Below are positions 1 to 8,687 of a stretch of 64,000 nt of DNA, in pieces; within the stretch, counting starts at the first letter, position 1; every line of letters begins with the position of its first letter. Origin of the DNA: Steroidobacteraceae bacterium (GTDB lineage: Bacteria; Pseudomonadota; Gammaproteobacteria; Steroidobacterales; Steroidobacteraceae); the NCBI GenBank assembly GCA_041395505.1, contig JAWLAG010000001.1:2108001-2172000 (forward strand), in the 5' to 3' direction. The notes below the pieces were generated by a model. It was not told the origin of the DNA, did not search any database, and saw only the letters and a program-made list of their open reading frames with translations. Position numbers and translations under genes: made by a program.

Positions 1-42
1 ATGATGAATGTCCCGTCGCCAAGTTGACCCGGTAACAAAGCC

Positions 43-1170
43 ATGGCCCGAAACGTTCAACACAGCCTGCTGCCGGCGCTCTCGCACGATGACCGCGCGC
101 GCCAGTCTTATGTCGTCGATTTCAAGCTCGCTCTCAACCGGCGCATGCGGGCCACCAATCGCGAGATCTACGAGCAGGCGGTCAAACCGATGCTGCCCGA
201 ATCGGCGGATCCCGCGCAGCGGCGCGACATCGGTCGCGCAATGTACGCGCACCCGGCCTACCGGCAATGGTGTGCGCTTGCGCGCGCGGCCCAGGAGCAG
301 ATGTGGCGCAGCGTCAGCGAGCCGCTCGAGCGTGATCGCGAACGCCTGCAGCGCGAATTCCACAAGCGCAGTTTGGACCGGGCCGCTGGCGGCAGTCTCG
401 ACCTGCGAGCGGACTTCTCGCCGCCTCGCAGCGTGGTTGCGCGCGCGATTCACCTGCAACCCGGCGGCTATGCCTGGGACCGTGGAGGCGACGACGTTAC
501 AGCCGGCGCATTGTACGAAACCGGCGGCAATCTCTACGCATTCGGGCAAGGCATCTCGAGGTCGGACAGCAAAGCGGCGCACGTCCAGCGATTCCTCGGG
601 GAGCGTTACCCCGATTTCCGGCCAAAGCGGATTCTCGATCTTGGATGTTCGGCCGGTGCGGCCAGTGTTCACTATGCCCTCGCCTTCCCCGATGCACAGG
701 TGCATGCGGTGGACGTCGGCGCCGGCATGCTCCGCTATGCTCATGCACGCGCCGAAGCATTGGGTGCACGCGTGCATTTTCATCAAGCGGACTGCGCTGC
801 AACCGGTTTCGAAGATGGTTATTTCGATCTAGTCGTGTCCCACAATCTGTTGCACGAGATTCCGGATCGAACACGCCGCGCGCTGTTCGCCGAATCGCGT
901 CGCCTGCTTGCGCCGGGCGGTATCGCTTTGCATCAGGACGTCCCGCTACGATTCGAAAACTACGACGAATATCAGAAATTCGAATACTCCTGGGATACAC
1001 GCAACAACAACGAACCCTACTGGGAAGTCTATGCCACGGCTGATGTTGAACACGACATGCTTGCGGCAGGCTTCGATCGTTCGCAGCTTCATGTCGGACA
1101 GCTGTCGGCTGCATCGGGGAGCCTGCCGTGGTTCGTAGCCGTAGCGCGACTTCCGCAGGTTGCACAGTGA
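43..1170 (+). CDS. Class I SAM-dependent methyltransferase
   Basis: A 375-residue protein. The SAM-binding motif I (ILDLGCSAGAA, about residues 197-207) is followed by the acidic strand-2 end (VHAVDVGAGM) and a motif-IV region (FDLVVSHNLLHEI), so a class I Rossmann methyltransferase in the methyltransferase-11/25 group is well supported. About 190 residues precede the catalytic fold; they are charged and mostly helical-looking, and I recognise no domain there. The substrate cannot be read from sequence. An aldehyde dehydrogenase gene starts 29 bases after the stop on the same strand, so the two are probably co-transcribed. The start at 43 is the first ATG giving full coverage; sequence before it is too short to show a promoter. 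Confidence 0.8.
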   Translation: MARNVQHSLLPALSHDDRARQSYVVDFKLALNRRMRATNREIYEQAVKPMLPESADPAQRRDIGRAMYAHPAYRQWCALARAAQEQMWRSVSEPLERDRERLQREFHKRSLDRAAGGSLDLRADFSPPRSVVARAIHLQPGGYAWDRGGDDVTAGALYETGGNLYAFGQGISRSDSKAAHVQRFLGERYPDFRPKRILDLGCSAGAASVHYALAFPDAQVHAVDVGAGMLRYAHARAEALGARVHFHQADCAATGFEDGYFDLVVSHNLLHEIPDRTRRALFAESRRLLAPGGIALHQDVPLRFENYDEYQKFEYSWDTRNNNEPYWEVYATADVEHDMLAAGFDRSQLHVGQLSAASGSLPWFVAVARLPQVAQ

Positions 1171-1199
1171 CGTCATCAGGCAATTCCCAGCAGGCTTCG

Positions 1200-2696
1200 A
1201 TGAGCGATCCGCCTTTCGCGGTGCGCGAGCGGATTACCAGCCTGATCGATGGTCAGGCCGTTGCGGCCCGCGGACCCGGTCACGAAATGCCGGTGATCTA
1301 TCCTGCGACCGAGGAACGCATCGGTACCTTGCATGAAGCTGATTCCAGGGAAGTCGCGGCTGCTGTCACGGCGGCACGGACTGCGTTCGACTCAGGTCCG
1401 TGGCCCAGGATGGACATCAACGAACGCAAGGACGTTCTCTATTCGATCCGGGACCATCTTCGTCGGCACGCCGATGAGCTCGCCTACCTCGAGTGCCTCA
1501 ATTCCGGCTTGCCGATGACCAGCATTCGCGGACATGTGCAGCGCATGGCACGCAATTTCGAGTTCTTTGCGGAAGTTGCCAGTGTCATGCACGGCGAGAC
1601 CTATACGCAGAGCAAGGGCTTTCTCACCTACGTGACCCGCGAACCCAAGGGCGTCGCCGCCCTGATTGCGCCATGGAATGCGCCGCTCGCGCTCGCGTCG
1701 ATGCGCCTGGCCACGGCTATCCCATGGGGAAATACCTGCGTCCTGAAGCCGTCGGAATACACGCCGCTGTCGATGTATCGCATGGTCGAGATATTGCACG
1801 AGGCTGGCCTGCCGCCCGGCGTGGTGAATCTGGTCAACGGCCGCGGCGCGGTTACCGGCCAGGCTCTTGTGAGTGATCCACGCATCGACATGATCGGCTT
1901 CACGGGCGGAACGGCCACGGCGCGCGCAATCATGTCGGCGGCGGCCACCAACATCAAACCGGTTGCGCTCGAGCTCGGCGGCAAATCGGCCAATATCATC
2001 TTTGAAAGCGCCGATATCGACAAGGCGCTGGACGGCGCATTGGCGGGCATATTTTCGAACAATGGTCAGCAATGCCTGGCGGGATCGCGCATTCTCGTGC
2101 AACGCCCGATTGCCGAACGATTCATCGAGTCCTTTGTAGAGCGCGCTGGCCGGATTCGAATTGGCGACCCGATGAGCCCGGATACGGAGATCGGCCCGCT
2201 TGCCTATCGGGCGCACCTCGACAAGGTTCTCTCTTACGTTGGTATTGCACAGTCCGAAGGAGCGCGCCTGCTCACCGGCGGCCGTCGCGCGGCCGGATTC
2301 GACCGCGGGTTCTACATGGAGCCCACCGCTGTACTGGCATCCGACAATGATTCACGTGTTTGCCAGGAGGAAATCTTCGGACCATTTGCGACGCTGCTCG
2401 TTTTCGATTCGCTGGACGAGGCTATTGCGATTGCCAATCGCTCCAATTTCGGGTTGGTCAGCTACGTCTGGTCCGAGGACCTGCACACCGTGATGCGCTG
2501 CTCAAGGGAAATCCGCGCGGGAACAGTCTGGGTCAATACCCCGCTCGTTCGCGAACTGCGCGCGCCGTTTGGTGGTTTCAAGGAATCTGGAATAGGCCGT
2601 GACGGACCCTATGCGAGCGCCGAGTTCTTCACGGAACTCAAATCGACGATCATCCCTGTCGATCCTGTGAGGATGCACCGCTTCGGCGCCGGATGA
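1200..2696 (+). CDS. Aldehyde dehydrogenase family protein
   Basis: A 498-residue NAD(P)-dependent aldehyde dehydrogenase of normal family length. The general-base glutamate lies in LELGGKSA (Glu258) and the nucleophile in NNGQQCLAGSR (Cys292); the C-terminal FGGFKESGIGRDG motif is present. It oxidises an aldehyde to a carboxylate in the cytoplasm; the substrate is unknown. The ATG at 1200 gives a typical N-terminus (MSDPPFAVRERI). A GTG at 1167 in the same frame overlaps the methyltransferase stop as GTGA and could be the coupled start, adding 11 residues. It ends 12 bases from a convergent VOC gene. Confidence 0.9.
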   Translation: MSDPPFAVRERITSLIDGQAVAARGPGHEMPVIYPATEERIGTLHEADSREVAAAVTAARTAFDSGPWPRMDINERKDVLYSIRDHLRRHADELAYLECLNSGLPMTSIRGHVQRMARNFEFFAEVASVMHGETYTQSKGFLTYVTREPKGVAALIAPWNAPLALASMRLATAIPWGNTCVLKPSEYTPLSMYRMVEILHEAGLPPGVVNLVNGRGAVTGQALVSDPRIDMIGFTGGTATARAIMSAAATNIKPVALELGGKSANIIFESADIDKALDGALAGIFSNNGQQCLAGSRILVQRPIAERFIESFVERAGRIRIGDPMSPDTEIGPLAYRAHLDKVLSYVGIAQSEGARLLTGGRRAAGFDRGFYMEPTAVLASDNDSRVCQEEIFGPFATLLVFDSLDEAIAIANRSNFGLVSYVWSEDLHTVMRCSREIRAGTVWVNTPLVRELRAPFGGFKESGIGRDGPYASAEFFTELKSTIIPVDPVRMHRFGAG

Positions 2697-2708
2697 GCAC
2701 CTCGATAA

Positions 2709-3176
2709 CTACATTCTCTGGATAAAGTTCACGAGCACACCATTGGGGTCGCGCAGGGTCATCTCCCGCGAAACCGTTCCCTGCTGCGGCAGCTCGAGCA
2801 AGGTCGGCGGGCATAACACCGTGAGGCCCAGTTCCCGCGCTTGGCGGTGTATTGCCTCGATATCCAGGCACTCGAACACCAGGCAGGTCTCGCCGCGGTT
2901 GACGCGGTCGATGTTCGGGTGGCGGTCATCGTCGGGCACTGGATCCGAAAGCTCGAACAAACCCACCATGCCCCAGTCGCTGTCGGTCGAGCGCAGGATC
3001 ACCCAATGGGTATTGCAGGGCGGCATACCAAGCAATTCATAAAGTGCGGGGATCTCCTCGCCAGCGCGGCCTTCGCTCCAGACCGTCATTCCGAGCGCGT
3101 CCTTGTAGAAACTCAGCGATCTCGGCATATCGCGGACGATGATTGCGGTACGTTTGAGCGGTGTGATCTCGGCCAT
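2709..3176 (-). CDS. VOC family (glyoxalase/bleomycin resistance-type) protein
   Basis: A 155-residue protein with two beta-alpha-beta-beta-beta modules of the vicinal oxygen chelate fold: the N-terminal module begins LKRTAIIVRDMPRSLSFYKD and the C-terminal one ends LRDPNGVLVNFIQ, the usual last strand. Members are metal-dependent lyases, isomerases, dioxygenases or binding proteins; the sequence does not say which. ATG at 3176 is preferred because it begins just before the first strand and has a GGAG about 12 bases upstream. It is divergent from a glutathione S-transferase gene across 55 bases, suggesting a shared control region and a detoxification or ring-catabolism role (inference). Confidence 0.8.
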   Translation of the reverse strand: MAEITPLKRTAIIVRDMPRSLSFYKDALGMTVWSEGRAGEEIPALYELLGMPPCNTHWVILRSTDSDWGMVGLFELSDPVPDDDRHPNIDRVNRGETCLVFECLDIEAIHRQARELGLTVLCPPTLLELPQQGTVSREMTLRDPNGVLVNFIQRM

Positions 3177-3231
3177 GAACGAGGTAACTCCATTTATCGA
3201 ATCGACAGATTCCATCATAATGCATTGCATC

Positions 3232-3855
3232 ATGATTGACCTGCACACGACAGCAACTGCCAACGGCTACAAGGCCGCCCTTGTTCTCGAAGAAATGGCC
3301 TTGCCCTATCGGGTCATCGCATATGATTTGACCAAGGGGGAGCACCTGGCGCCGGCCTATCTGCAACTCAATCCCGTGGGCCGGCTGCCCACGATCGTGG
3401 ATCACGATGGCAGCAGCAGCCAGCCTATCGTCGTATACGGTACCGCCGCGATCGCAAGCTATCTTGCCGACAAGACCGGCCTCTACATGCCGAAAGACGT
3501 CGCCGGGCGCGCCGCCTGCCAGCAATGGATCGGTATTGTCTCGAGCGACCTGGGCCCGGCTTACACTGGCCAGTTTGTGTTCAATGTATTGGCGCCCCAA
3601 GCGGATGCCTGGGCGATTCAATTCTACGATCGCCTTGTTACGCGCCTGCTTGTCGTCGTCGAAGCACGCCTCGCGGCGAACGACTATCTCGCAGGGGGCG
3701 AATATTCTATTGCGGACATGCTCGCCTACCCGGTCGCGGCCGTATCAGCTAAACGCTTCCCCGGGAACCTGGCCGATTATCCCGCGATCGCCGGGTGGGC
3801 AGGCCGAATCGCTGCGCGACCAGCCGTGCAACGCGCGATGCGCGTGCCAGCCTAG
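3232..3855 (+). CDS. Glutathione S-transferase family protein
   Basis: A 207-residue protein with an N-terminal thioredoxin-like domain (about 1-85) and a C-terminal helical domain (about 90-205). The cis-proline region (NPVGRLPTIVD) and the glutathione gamma-glutamyl contact area (ATAAIASYLADKTG-like, following strand 4) match the Ure2p/YfcG-type GSTs, including a TTATANGYKAALVLEE first helix. Such enzymes use glutathione as nucleophile or disulfide reductant. ATG at 3232 places the first strand directly at the N-terminus; an in-frame ATG at 3220 is possible. Its last four bases overlap the end of the convergent AhpD-like gene. Confidence 0.85.
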   Translation: MIDLHTTATANGYKAALVLEEMALPYRVIAYDLTKGEHLAPAYLQLNPVGRLPTIVDHDGSSSQPIVVYGTAAIASYLADKTGLYMPKDVAGRAACQQWIGIVSSDLGPAYTGQFVFNVLAPQADAWAIQFYDRLVTRLLVVVEARLAANDYLAGGEYSIADMLAYPVAAVSAKRFPGNLADYPAIAGWAGRIAARPAVQRAMRVPA

Positions 3856-4439
3856 CCAGCGCCGGGCGAACCGAACTGGCAATAGGATTCCTTTTCGACA
3901 AGATCGAAAGTGAACAGGAATTTCGCCATGCCAACAAGTATGGCCATGGTCAAGCCCAATTCCACGATCTGCGCATCGCTGAAGTGGCGCCGGCACTCGT
4001 CATACAGGCCCGGATCGAGCGAACCTTGCGGCGAATTGAGCGAAAGGCGCTCGGCCAGTTCGAGCACCGCGCGCTCGGCATCACTCCAAACCTGCGCTCC
4101 CGGAGAATCAATGGCGGCGATCTGCTCATCGCTCAAACCGGCGCGCCGCGCATCGAGTCTATTGCCCCTGTTGCAGAACGCACAGCCGTGCAGCGTGGAC
4201 AAGCGCAGTCGCGCGATCTCCTTGAAGCGCACCGGCACCTGCCCACCGTAGAATATCTGTTGATAGAAGTCCTGGTACCACTGCAGCAGCGACGGTGCAT
4301 GCGCCATGACCTGCAGGAAAGTCGCATCGCCACGCTCGCGGCGCGCCTTTTCGACCGCTGCCTGCAGAACTGGCGACAGCGCCTCTTCGGGAACTCGCGG
4401 AATCTGTGGTTCAGGCGTCACGGGTGCTCCCGTTGTCAT
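3852..4439 (-). CDS. Carboxymuconolactone decarboxylase/AhpD-like protein
   Basis: A 195-residue all-helical protein of the CMD/AhpD superfamily. A CxxC pair (Cys86, Cys89, in HGCAFCNRGN) followed by an asparagine/histidine-like position is the peroxidase-type active site seen in AhpD-like proteins; that argues for a thiol redox function rather than lactone decarboxylation. The helix AERAVLELAERLSLN is the usual partner helix. The gene is read divergently from the secreted SnoaL-like gene, 78 bases away, and converges with the GST gene. Substrate unknown. Confidence 0.8.
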   Translation of the reverse strand: MTTGAPVTPEPQIPRVPEEALSPVLQAAVEKARRERGDATFLQVMAHAPSLLQWYQDFYQQIFYGGQVPVRFKEIARLRLSTLHGCAFCNRGNRLDARRAGLSDEQIAAIDSPGAQVWSDAERAVLELAERLSLNSPQGSLDPGLYDECRRHFSDAQIVELGLTMAILVGMAKFLFTFDLVEKESYCQFGSPGAG

Positions 4440-4517
4440 GAGTAAAACCGGTGATTTGTGCTGTCCAATGGACCGCCATGCAATTTACACTATCAGGACA
4501 CATATTCGGGGGTATCG

Positions 4518-4991
4518 ATGCGCCAAGCCGCAGTTCTGTTCGCACTCTTCCTGAGCGTATTTTCCGCTCATGCCGCGGATACCGACGATGCAGCCATCCG
4601 CAACGCGGCGGCGTCGTGGATAACGGCGTTCAAGTCCGGCGCGCTCGATGACCTGATGCAGCTATATGACGACGACGCAACCATAGCGCTCCACGGCCAA
4701 CCGGTGTTACTCGGAAAGTCTGCAATCCGCGAGTATTTTCAACCGCGGATCGGCACGCCTGGAATTTCATTCCTGCTCGATATCGAATCGATATCCATCT
4801 ATGGCGATACGGCGATACTCCTGTCCCGCTATTGGTTCGAAATGCCGGTCGCCAGCGGCTCTCGCCTGGAGGATGCGGGGCGATCGCTGCTCGTTTACCG
4901 CCGCGATGACCGCGGCCGTTGGCTCATCCGGTTCGACATCGACCAGGCAACACCCGACGCCACATTCCCGCCACCATCACAGGCACAGTGA
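4518..4991 (+). CDS. Exported SnoaL/DUF4440-like protein
   Basis: A 157-residue protein with an N-terminal Sec signal peptide (MRQAAVLFALFLSVFSAHAA, cleavage after residue 20) and a cystatin-like alpha+beta barrel of the SnoaL/nuclear-transport-factor-2 type. Recognisable elements are the first helix ending in FKSGALDDLMQLYDDDATI and the closing strands with DDRGRWLIRFDI. Family members are isomerases or ligand-binding proteins; no catalytic aspartate can be assigned with confidence. A GGGGG run 6 bases before the ATG is the ribosome site. It probably acts in the periplasm. Confidence 0.75.
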   Translation: MRQAAVLFALFLSVFSAHAADTDDAAIRNAAASWITAFKSGALDDLMQLYDDDATIALHGQPVLLGKSAIREYFQPRIGTPGISFLLDIESISIYGDTAILLSRYWFEMPVASGSRLEDAGRSLLVYRRDDRGRWLIRFDIDQATPDATFPPPSQAQ

Positions 4992-5067
4992 CGGGAGTGC
5001 ACCCCGCAGGTCGTCCTCCGGAGTGGCCTCCCGCTTGTGCGCACTACGTTTGCAAGAGGATTGAACA

Positions 5068-5871
5068 GTGCCAACTGCGATTATCAACAACCACGAGATG
5101 TATTTTGAAGTTCACGGCGAGGGAGATCCCGTACTCTGCATGGGCGGCTGGGGAACGTTTTGTCATGAGAACATAGGTCATCTTGCGCGTGGCCTGACCG
5201 ACCGCTACAAGGTCATTATTTTCGACTACCGGGGCATCCGGGACTCCGGTGATGAACTCGACAAGCCGTCGACCATGCAGCTTCACGCCGCCGACGCCAC
5301 GGCACTACTCGAGCATCTCAGTGCCGAGCGTGTTCACCTGATCGGACTCGTTGGCATGGGCGCCTGCGTGTGTCAGGAAATCGCCATAACCCGACCCGAC
5401 CTGGCACGCTCGATGCTCAACATGGGCGCGTGGTGCGAGGTCGATGACTTCCTGCGCGATCAGCTCGAGATGTTCCGCTGGATCCACCGGGACGCGGGTT
5501 TCCTCTCTTTTCAGAAGGCGGTAACACTCTTGTCGTTCACACCGGAGTATTACAACGCCAACAAGCAGAAGTTGCTCGGCCCCGAGGGCGGATGGAAGGA
5601 ATTGAACGGTCGCTACACCGCGCACTCGAGACTCATCGACGCTTGCGTCAATTTCGAGTCGCGATCGCGGCTGTCACGGGTGCGCTGCCCGAGCCTGATC
5701 ATTCACGCCGGCCTCGATACCGTGACCAGCCCACGCACGACGATACCGATCGAAAAGGCAATCCCCGGGTCGCAAGGACTGCTCTGGGATGACGTTGCTC
5801 ATGTCGTGGCGGGCAAGGAACAGAAGATTCGTTTCGCAAAAACCCTGATGGAGTGGCTTTCGACGCACTGA
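5068..5871 (+). CDS. Alpha/beta-hydrolase fold protein lacking the nucleophile serine
   Basis: A 267-residue alpha/beta-hydrolase. The oxyanion strand (VLCMGGWGTF), strand 4 (VIIFDYRGIRDSG), the acid loop (HAGLDTVTSP, Asp217) and the terminal histidine (WDDVAHVVA, His245) are all in place. The nucleophile elbow, normally GxSxG, reads GLVGMGA (residues 93-99), one residue longer than usual and with no serine, cysteine or aspartate at the elbow. It is therefore unlikely to be an ordinary esterase; it may be a lyase, a cofactor-free oxygenase-like enzyme or a binding protein (inference). The start is GTG at 5068, preceded by AGAGGA. It ends 6 bases from the convergent GGDEF-EAL gene. Confidence 0.8.
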   Translation: MPTAIINNHEMYFEVHGEGDPVLCMGGWGTFCHENIGHLARGLTDRYKVIIFDYRGIRDSGDELDKPSTMQLHAADATALLEHLSAERVHLIGLVGMGACVCQEIAITRPDLARSMLNMGAWCEVDDFLRDQLEMFRWIHRDAGFLSFQKAVTLLSFTPEYYNANKQKLLGPEGGWKELNGRYTAHSRLIDACVNFESRSRLSRVRCPSLIIHAGLDTVTSPRTTIPIEKAIPGSQGLLWDDVAHVVAGKEQKIRFAKTLMEWLSTH

Positions 5872-5877
5872 GCACCG

Positions 5878-8685
5878 TCAGGCAGTATTCGCGAGGGGTA
5901 GCTCGATTTCGCGATGCAAGCGCTCCATGAGCGCGGCTGCGGTCATTGGCGCTCCTGTCAGATAGCCCTGCACCAGGTCGCAACCTTGCGCGGCGAGTAT
6001 GCTGCGCTGTTGCGCACTCTCCACGCCCTCGGCGACTATCGACTTTCCGAGGGCATGCCCCATCGCTATGATCGACTCGACAAGCTGTTTCGCCCGCATA
6101 TCATCGGCAATGTTTCGAATGAATTCGCGATCGATCTTGACACAATGAATGGGAAAATTGCGCAAGTAGCTGACCGACGAAAATCCTGTACCGAAATCGT
6201 CAAGAGCAATTCGCACACCCAGCTCCGACAGGGTCGCCAACGACAGCGCGACATCCTCGCCGCTCGCGAACAAGGTTTCGGTGATTTCCAATTGCAGCGC
6301 CGATGGCGGCAGGTTACGCGAACGCAAGGCTTGCGTAACGGTCATGCAGAACGACGAGTCCATTAGCTGGCGCGGCGAGACGTTGACCGAGATATAGTCC
6401 GGCGTGACCGAGCTGCAACGCAGCTGCACCATGATGTCGAGCGCCGTCTCGAGCACCCAGGCCCCGAGTTGCGTAATCAATCCGCACTCCTCGGCAACCG
6501 TGACAAGATCGAGCGGCGTTGCGCCCGCCTCATCGAATTTCTCGCCACGCAGCAGGACCTCCGCACTGACGATTCGACCGGTGTCGCAGTCAACGATCGG
6601 CTGATAGCCCAGCGTCAGGGACCCTTCGGTCATGGCCCGCCTGAGCAGCTGCTCAAGTCGGGCGCGACGCTGCATTTCATCCTGCATTGCCGTCGCGAAC
6701 TGGACAATCTTTCCGCGGCCATCGTCTTTTGCACGGTACATCGCAATATCGGCATGCCGCAACAGCGACTCCACCGTTGTACCGTCGCGCGGAAACCAGG
6801 CAATACCGATACTGACGCTGATGTGATGCTCCTTGCCATCGATGACGACCGCAGGTGTCAGGGCACCACGAATTCGCTCCGCTACCGCGAGTGGCGTAGC
6901 CGGTGCGTCCCGGCCGCTGATCAGCACGGCGAATTCATCACCGCCAAGCCGCGCCACCCTGTCTACGGACTTGACCACACCGACGATTCGTTCGGCAATG
7001 ACCTTCAGCAAACGATCGCCAGCCGCATGACCCTGGGTATCGTTCACCTGCTTGAACCGGTCTACATCGATGAACAACACAGCGCCATGCGCCGCGCCCT
7101 GGCGCGCGTCATTCAACAACCGCTCGAGCTGCTCGACGAACATGCGCCGATTCGGCAATGCGGTCAACGTGTCGTAATTGGCGCTGCGGATGATTTCCCG
7201 ATCGCGCGCCAATTTATTGAGGACCACGGCGATACGATCCGTCAGCGCCTGGGCACGCACATCCTGCTGTGCATCCGCCACGCCCTCGCCGACCGCGGCG
7301 ACCAGCACCGCCTCGATTTGATCCTTGATCACGATCGGCCAGATCCTGAGGCTGCCGTCGCATGGCCCTCCGAGGAAGACGTCGGCGGCATGCTTCAAAT
7401 CGAGCGTGGCGCAGCTCCCCGCCTGTCCGCAGACCAGGTCGCGCAGATAGGATTGGATCTGCGCAGACAAGGCCACGCGCCGCACGCGCAGACCCTCTGT
7501 TGCGCCCGAACCCTGGTCGAACACCCTGGCCAACGTAGGAGTAACGTCATCGAGCATGACAAGCGACACGGCATCTGCTCGAAGCTGCTTCGCGATACAG
7601 GGCAACAGGGCATCGATCACCGACTCGAGACCATCGGAGTCGAGCAGGATGCGGTCGATTCGTGCCATCTCCTGCATGCTCTCGAGCTGACTCTGCAATT
7701 TGAGCGACATTCGCGTAAACGCCGCTGCGAGCCGCGCAAACTCGTCGCCGGCCGCGATACGCGGCACGATGACCCTCTGTTCCGTCTCGAATGTGGCGAT
7801 CGCCCGCGTCAGTTCGTCTAGCGGTTCAAGGCGACGCCGAATTTCGCGCAGTCCGTACAGCAAGGCCAGAAACAGGCCGCAGGCTGCAATGGCCGGGAAC
7901 AGGATCTGGCCGCGACGCAAAACCTGCGCCACTGTCGCGGGCGAGTCCCACACGAGGATATTCCAGTCGTCGGCGACGAATGCGCTGCGCATGAAACAGG
8001 TCCAGCTCGCGAGCATCTGCTCCTCGGCATCGCTCGGCGGCCGAAACCGCAGTTGCTTGAAAGTGCCTCCAGCACCCGATGGCACCTGCCGCAGCCGCGT
8101 CGCCACATCTGACAGCCAATCGGGCGGACCCGACTCCGCCAGTCGCACCTGCCCTGGCAATTCAATCGCAAAATGCGCGCCATTGGCATACTCGCCAAGG
8201 CCCGCAAGGAGATGATCATTCCTCACTCTGGCGCTGATGACGGATCCGTCATCCCGGCTCCTGCTCAACCAAAGTGCGACCGATCCGGCCGACTGATCGA
8301 CCGTCAGGCGGGAGAAATCGCCCGCCCCGTCCGGCCGGCGCGATAGCGTAGCTGAGTCCGCCGAACGCAAGTTCGTCCGGATGCCATCGAATACGGGCGA
8401 GTAGGGTTGCTGAGAAACTGCTTCGGACACTGCGCCGACCGGCAGCGCCGCCAGGGCGCGCAGCATCTGGTCAGCCGAGTGCAGACGACTGAGCGTCTCG
8501 AGTCCGACCGCCTTGGCACTTGTACGGAGTTGCTCGCTGCTACGCGCCTCGAGGCTTGCGTCGAGCTCCGCGTAGCCCAGAGTCATGCTCGCACCAAGCG
8601 GCAACAGGACGCAAACCGCGAGCACCGCGAACAGATTGCGTGCTACGCGGCTGCGCAACAGCGACAACGATGCCAGTCTCGACAC
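5878..8685 (-). CDS. Membrane-anchored GGDEF-EAL cyclic-di-GMP enzyme
   Basis: A 935-residue bifunctional protein. In order: TM1 (about 16-36), a periplasmic sensor region (40-258), TM2 (about 261-279), a HAMP-like linker (280-335), a GAF-like region (345-490), GGDEF (core RLGGDEF near 579-585) and EAL (from about 690). The GGDEF signature is intact; the inhibitory RxxD site is changed to KSVD. The EAL motif is EVL, and the other phosphodiesterase residues are present (SVNVSPRQ, LEITET, DDFGTG, VKID, AEGVE, QGY), so both activities are possible. Start GTG, just after a pseudopilin gene stop (2 bases), with the SD inside that overlap. It likely couples an envelope signal to cyclic-di-GMP. Confidence 0.92.
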   Translation of the reverse strand: MSRLASLSLLRSRVARNLFAVLAVCVLLPLGASMTLGYAELDASLEARSSEQLRTSAKAVGLETLSRLHSADQMLRALAALPVGAVSEAVSQQPYSPVFDGIRTNLRSADSATLSRRPDGAGDFSRLTVDQSAGSVALWLSRSRDDGSVISARVRNDHLLAGLGEYANGAHFAIELPGQVRLAESGPPDWLSDVATRLRQVPSGAGGTFKQLRFRPPSDAEEQMLASWTCFMRSAFVADDWNILVWDSPATVAQVLRRGQILFPAIAACGLFLALLYGLREIRRRLEPLDELTRAIATFETEQRVIVPRIAAGDEFARLAAAFTRMSLKLQSQLESMQEMARIDRILLDSDGLESVIDALLPCIAKQLRADAVSLVMLDDVTPTLARVFDQGSGATEGLRVRRVALSAQIQSYLRDLVCGQAGSCATLDLKHAADVFLGGPCDGSLRIWPIVIKDQIEAVLVAAVGEGVADAQQDVRAQALTDRIAVVLNKLARDREIIRSANYDTLTALPNRRMFVEQLERLLNDARQGAAHGAVLFIDVDRFKQVNDTQGHAAGDRLLKVIAERIVGVVKSVDRVARLGGDEFAVLISGRDAPATPLAVAERIRGALTPAVVIDGKEHHISVSIGIAWFPRDGTTVESLLRHADIAMYRAKDDGRGKIVQFATAMQDEMQRRARLEQLLRRAMTEGSLTLGYQPIVDCDTGRIVSAEVLLRGEKFDEAGATPLDLVTVAEECGLITQLGAWVLETALDIMVQLRCSSVTPDYISVNVSPRQLMDSSFCMTVTQALRSRNLPPSALQLEITETLFASGEDVALSLATLSELGVRIALDDFGTGFSSVSYLRNFPIHCVKIDREFIRNIADDMRAKQLVESIIAMGHALGKSIVAEGVESAQQRSILAAQGCDLVQGYLTGAPMTAAALMERLHREIELPLANTA

Positions 8686-8687
8686 CC

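Noticed and set aside
1..27. Eight codons ending in TGA at the window start that could be the tail of an upstream gene
   Set aside because: Too short to support a gene or a frame.
6469..7821. A 450-codon plus-strand reading frame
   Set aside because: It is antisense to the GGDEF-EAL gene, rich in Arg, Gln and His, with no domain; high G+C keeps such frames open.
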